From: Pedobacter sp. BMA | GTDB lineage: Bacteria; Bacteroidota; Bacteroidia; Sphingobacteriales; Sphingobacteriaceae | Reading direction: 5' to 3' | Assembly: GCF_001027745.1 (NCBI RefSeq) | Contig: NZ_LECU01000006.1 | Location: 620,001-684,000 of the forward strand | DNA: 64,000 nt | In this document: positions 63,118 to 64,000 of the stretch, one piece after another | Numbering within the stretch: position 1 is the first letter of the stretch | Layout: the number at the start of each line of letters is the position of its first letter | The notes under the pieces: generated by a model | Told to the model about the DNA's origin: nothing | Seen by the model: the letters and a program-made list of their open reading frames with translations, nothing else | Databases searched by the model: none | Made by a program: the position numbers and the translations under genes

Positions 63118-64000
63118 CTAATCCAGTTGTTTCAAGGCGATATAGGCCATTAAGCCTGTAGATAACTGTAATGCATCCTCATCTACATCAAACCTTGGCG
63201 TATGCACCGAATACTGTGTATCTTTTTCTGCATTGCCTGTACCTAAGCGATAAAAACAGGCATCGGTTACCTGAGAGTAAAAAGAAAAATCTTCAGCAGC
63301 CATCCAGATATCCAGATCAACAACATTTTCCTTACCCAGATATTCCTCTGCAGATGTCCTGGCGTTAGCCGTTAGTTTTGCTTCATTAATAAGGAACGGA
63401 TAACCTTTATGGATGTCAAAATCACAGCTTCCCCCCATGCTTTCGGCAATTCCCTCTGCCATTTTTTTCATTCTTTTATGTGCTTCTGCTCTCCAATCTT
63501 CATCTAAAGTTCTAAAAGTACCTTCAATTTTTACTTCATTGGGAATAATATTCGTTGCACCGTTTGCTGTTACCTTACCAAAAGAAAGTACAGACGGCAA
63601 CCGGGGGTCGGCATTGCGTGATACAATTTGCTGCAATGCAATAATAATATGTGAAGCAATCAGTACCGGATCGATGTTTTGGTGAGGCTGTGCACCATGC
63701 CCACCTTTTCCGGTAACGGTAACATATAATTCATCTGTAGAGGCCATATAGATTCCGGAACGGAAGCCCACCTTGCCCGCGTCAATCAACGGCATTACAT
63801 GCTGGCCAACAATATAATCTGGCTTAGGATTTTCCAACACACCTTCTTTGATCATGATACTCGCCCCACCCGGAAGAAGTTCTTCGGCGGGCTGAAAAAT
63901 CAGTTTAATGGTTCCACCAAAATCATCTTTAAGTTGATTCAATATGTATGCTGTTCCCAATAAAGAGGAAGTGTGGACATCATGTCCGCAGGCATGCATT
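63118..64000 (-). CDS. M20 amidohydrolase (partial, N-terminus off right edge)
   Basis: About 294 residues are visible. They include the metal site MHACGHDVHTSS, LIFQPAEELLPGGASIM with the catalytic Glu pair, GKGGHGAQPHQNIDPV (dimerisation region start) and AAEDFSFYSQ, all as in aminoacylase/hippuricase or N-acetyl-diaminopimelate deacetylase relatives. Roughly 100 N-terminal residues are missing. Exact substrate is not predictable. Confidence 0.9.
   Translation of the reverse strand, partial: MHACGHDVHTSSLLGTAYILNQLKDDFGGTIKLIFQPAEELLPGGASIMIKEGVLENPKPDYIVGQHVMPLIDAGKVGFRSGIYMASTDELYVTVTGKGGHGAQPHQNIDPVLIASHIIIALQQIVSRNADPRLPSVLSFGKVTANGATNIIPNEVKIEGTFRTLDEDWRAEAHKRMKKMAEGIAESMGGSCDFDIHKGYPFLINEAKLTANARTSAEEYLGKENVVDLDIWMAAEDFSFYSQVTDACFYRLGTGNAEKDTQYSVHTPRFDVDEDALQLSTGLMAYIALKQLD

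Overview
The window looks like chromosomal DNA of a Bacteroidota bacterium, most likely Sphingobacteriaceae close to Pedobacter. This is inferred from moderate GC, many lineage-typical families (GldD, GLPGLI, DUF4251, DUF2490, NlpE-like lipoprotein, TonB-linked outer-membrane barrels, FabV, GapN of the Bacteroidetes type), near absence of Shine-Dalgarno sequences, and repeated matches to the Bacteroidetes promoter element TAnnTTTG. No tRNA, rRNA, phage, insertion sequence or CRISPR array was seen.

Layout. 1-2089 (-): secreted tandem amidohydrolase, cut by the left edge. 2201-2644: small four-helix His-rich membrane protein. 2800-5869: tryptophan cluster with a promoter, a tiny Trp-containing leader peptide, an attenuator and trpE-trpG-trpC (trpD, F, B and A absent here). 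5973-9371: hflX-rbfA, a cytosolic M23-like protein, a TonB-domain protein and a membrane protein. 9354-11244: divergent DAG-kinase-like and App1-phosphatase-like genes. 11275-14421: yccF, dapF, degP. 14422-14716: convergent spacer with an unusual 11-bp tandem and inverted repeat. 14717-20747 (-): TPR protein, comA, aroE, gldD, MBL hydrolase, LolC/E-type permease, lipoprotein. 21122-31625: M1 peptidase, ALDH7-SDR pair, DUF4153 protein, outer-membrane barrel plus GLPGLI protein.

31702-49133 is the dominant accessory block, a pectin-to-central-metabolism locus. GH43 (-) diverges from a same-strand run: pectin methylesterase (CE8), polygalacturonase (GH28), unsaturated glucuronyl hydrolase (GH105) with an extra C-terminal domain, pectate lyase (PL10), uxaB, uxaA, uxaC, kdgK, eda, an ExuT-type transporter and gapN. 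Together these demethylate and cut homogalacturonan, import galacturonate, convert it through tagaturonate, altronate, KDG and KDPG to pyruvate and glyceraldehyde-3-phosphate, and oxidise the latter directly to 3-phosphoglycerate with NADPH gain. A 14-bp motif is shared upstream of the CE8 and GH28 genes. No SusC/SusD pair, kduI/kduD or regulator lies in the window.

49251-64000: cold-shock fusion protein, fabV, two outer-membrane barrel proteins, comB, gcvT, glycosyltransferase, rnhB, DUF4251 protein, glutaminyl cyclase, yraN, dnaG, SGNH hydrolase, a secreted protein of unknown function and an M20 amidohydrolase cut by the right edge. comA and comB, 34 kb apart, together suggest sulfolactate/sulfonate synthesis.

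The most interesting signals are the near-leaderless trp attenuator, the set of promoters lying only 5-10 nt from start codons, the 11-bp repeat palindrome, the shared pectin operator candidate and the terminator/promoter overlaps. All functions are read from sequence motifs by eye; no database search was run.
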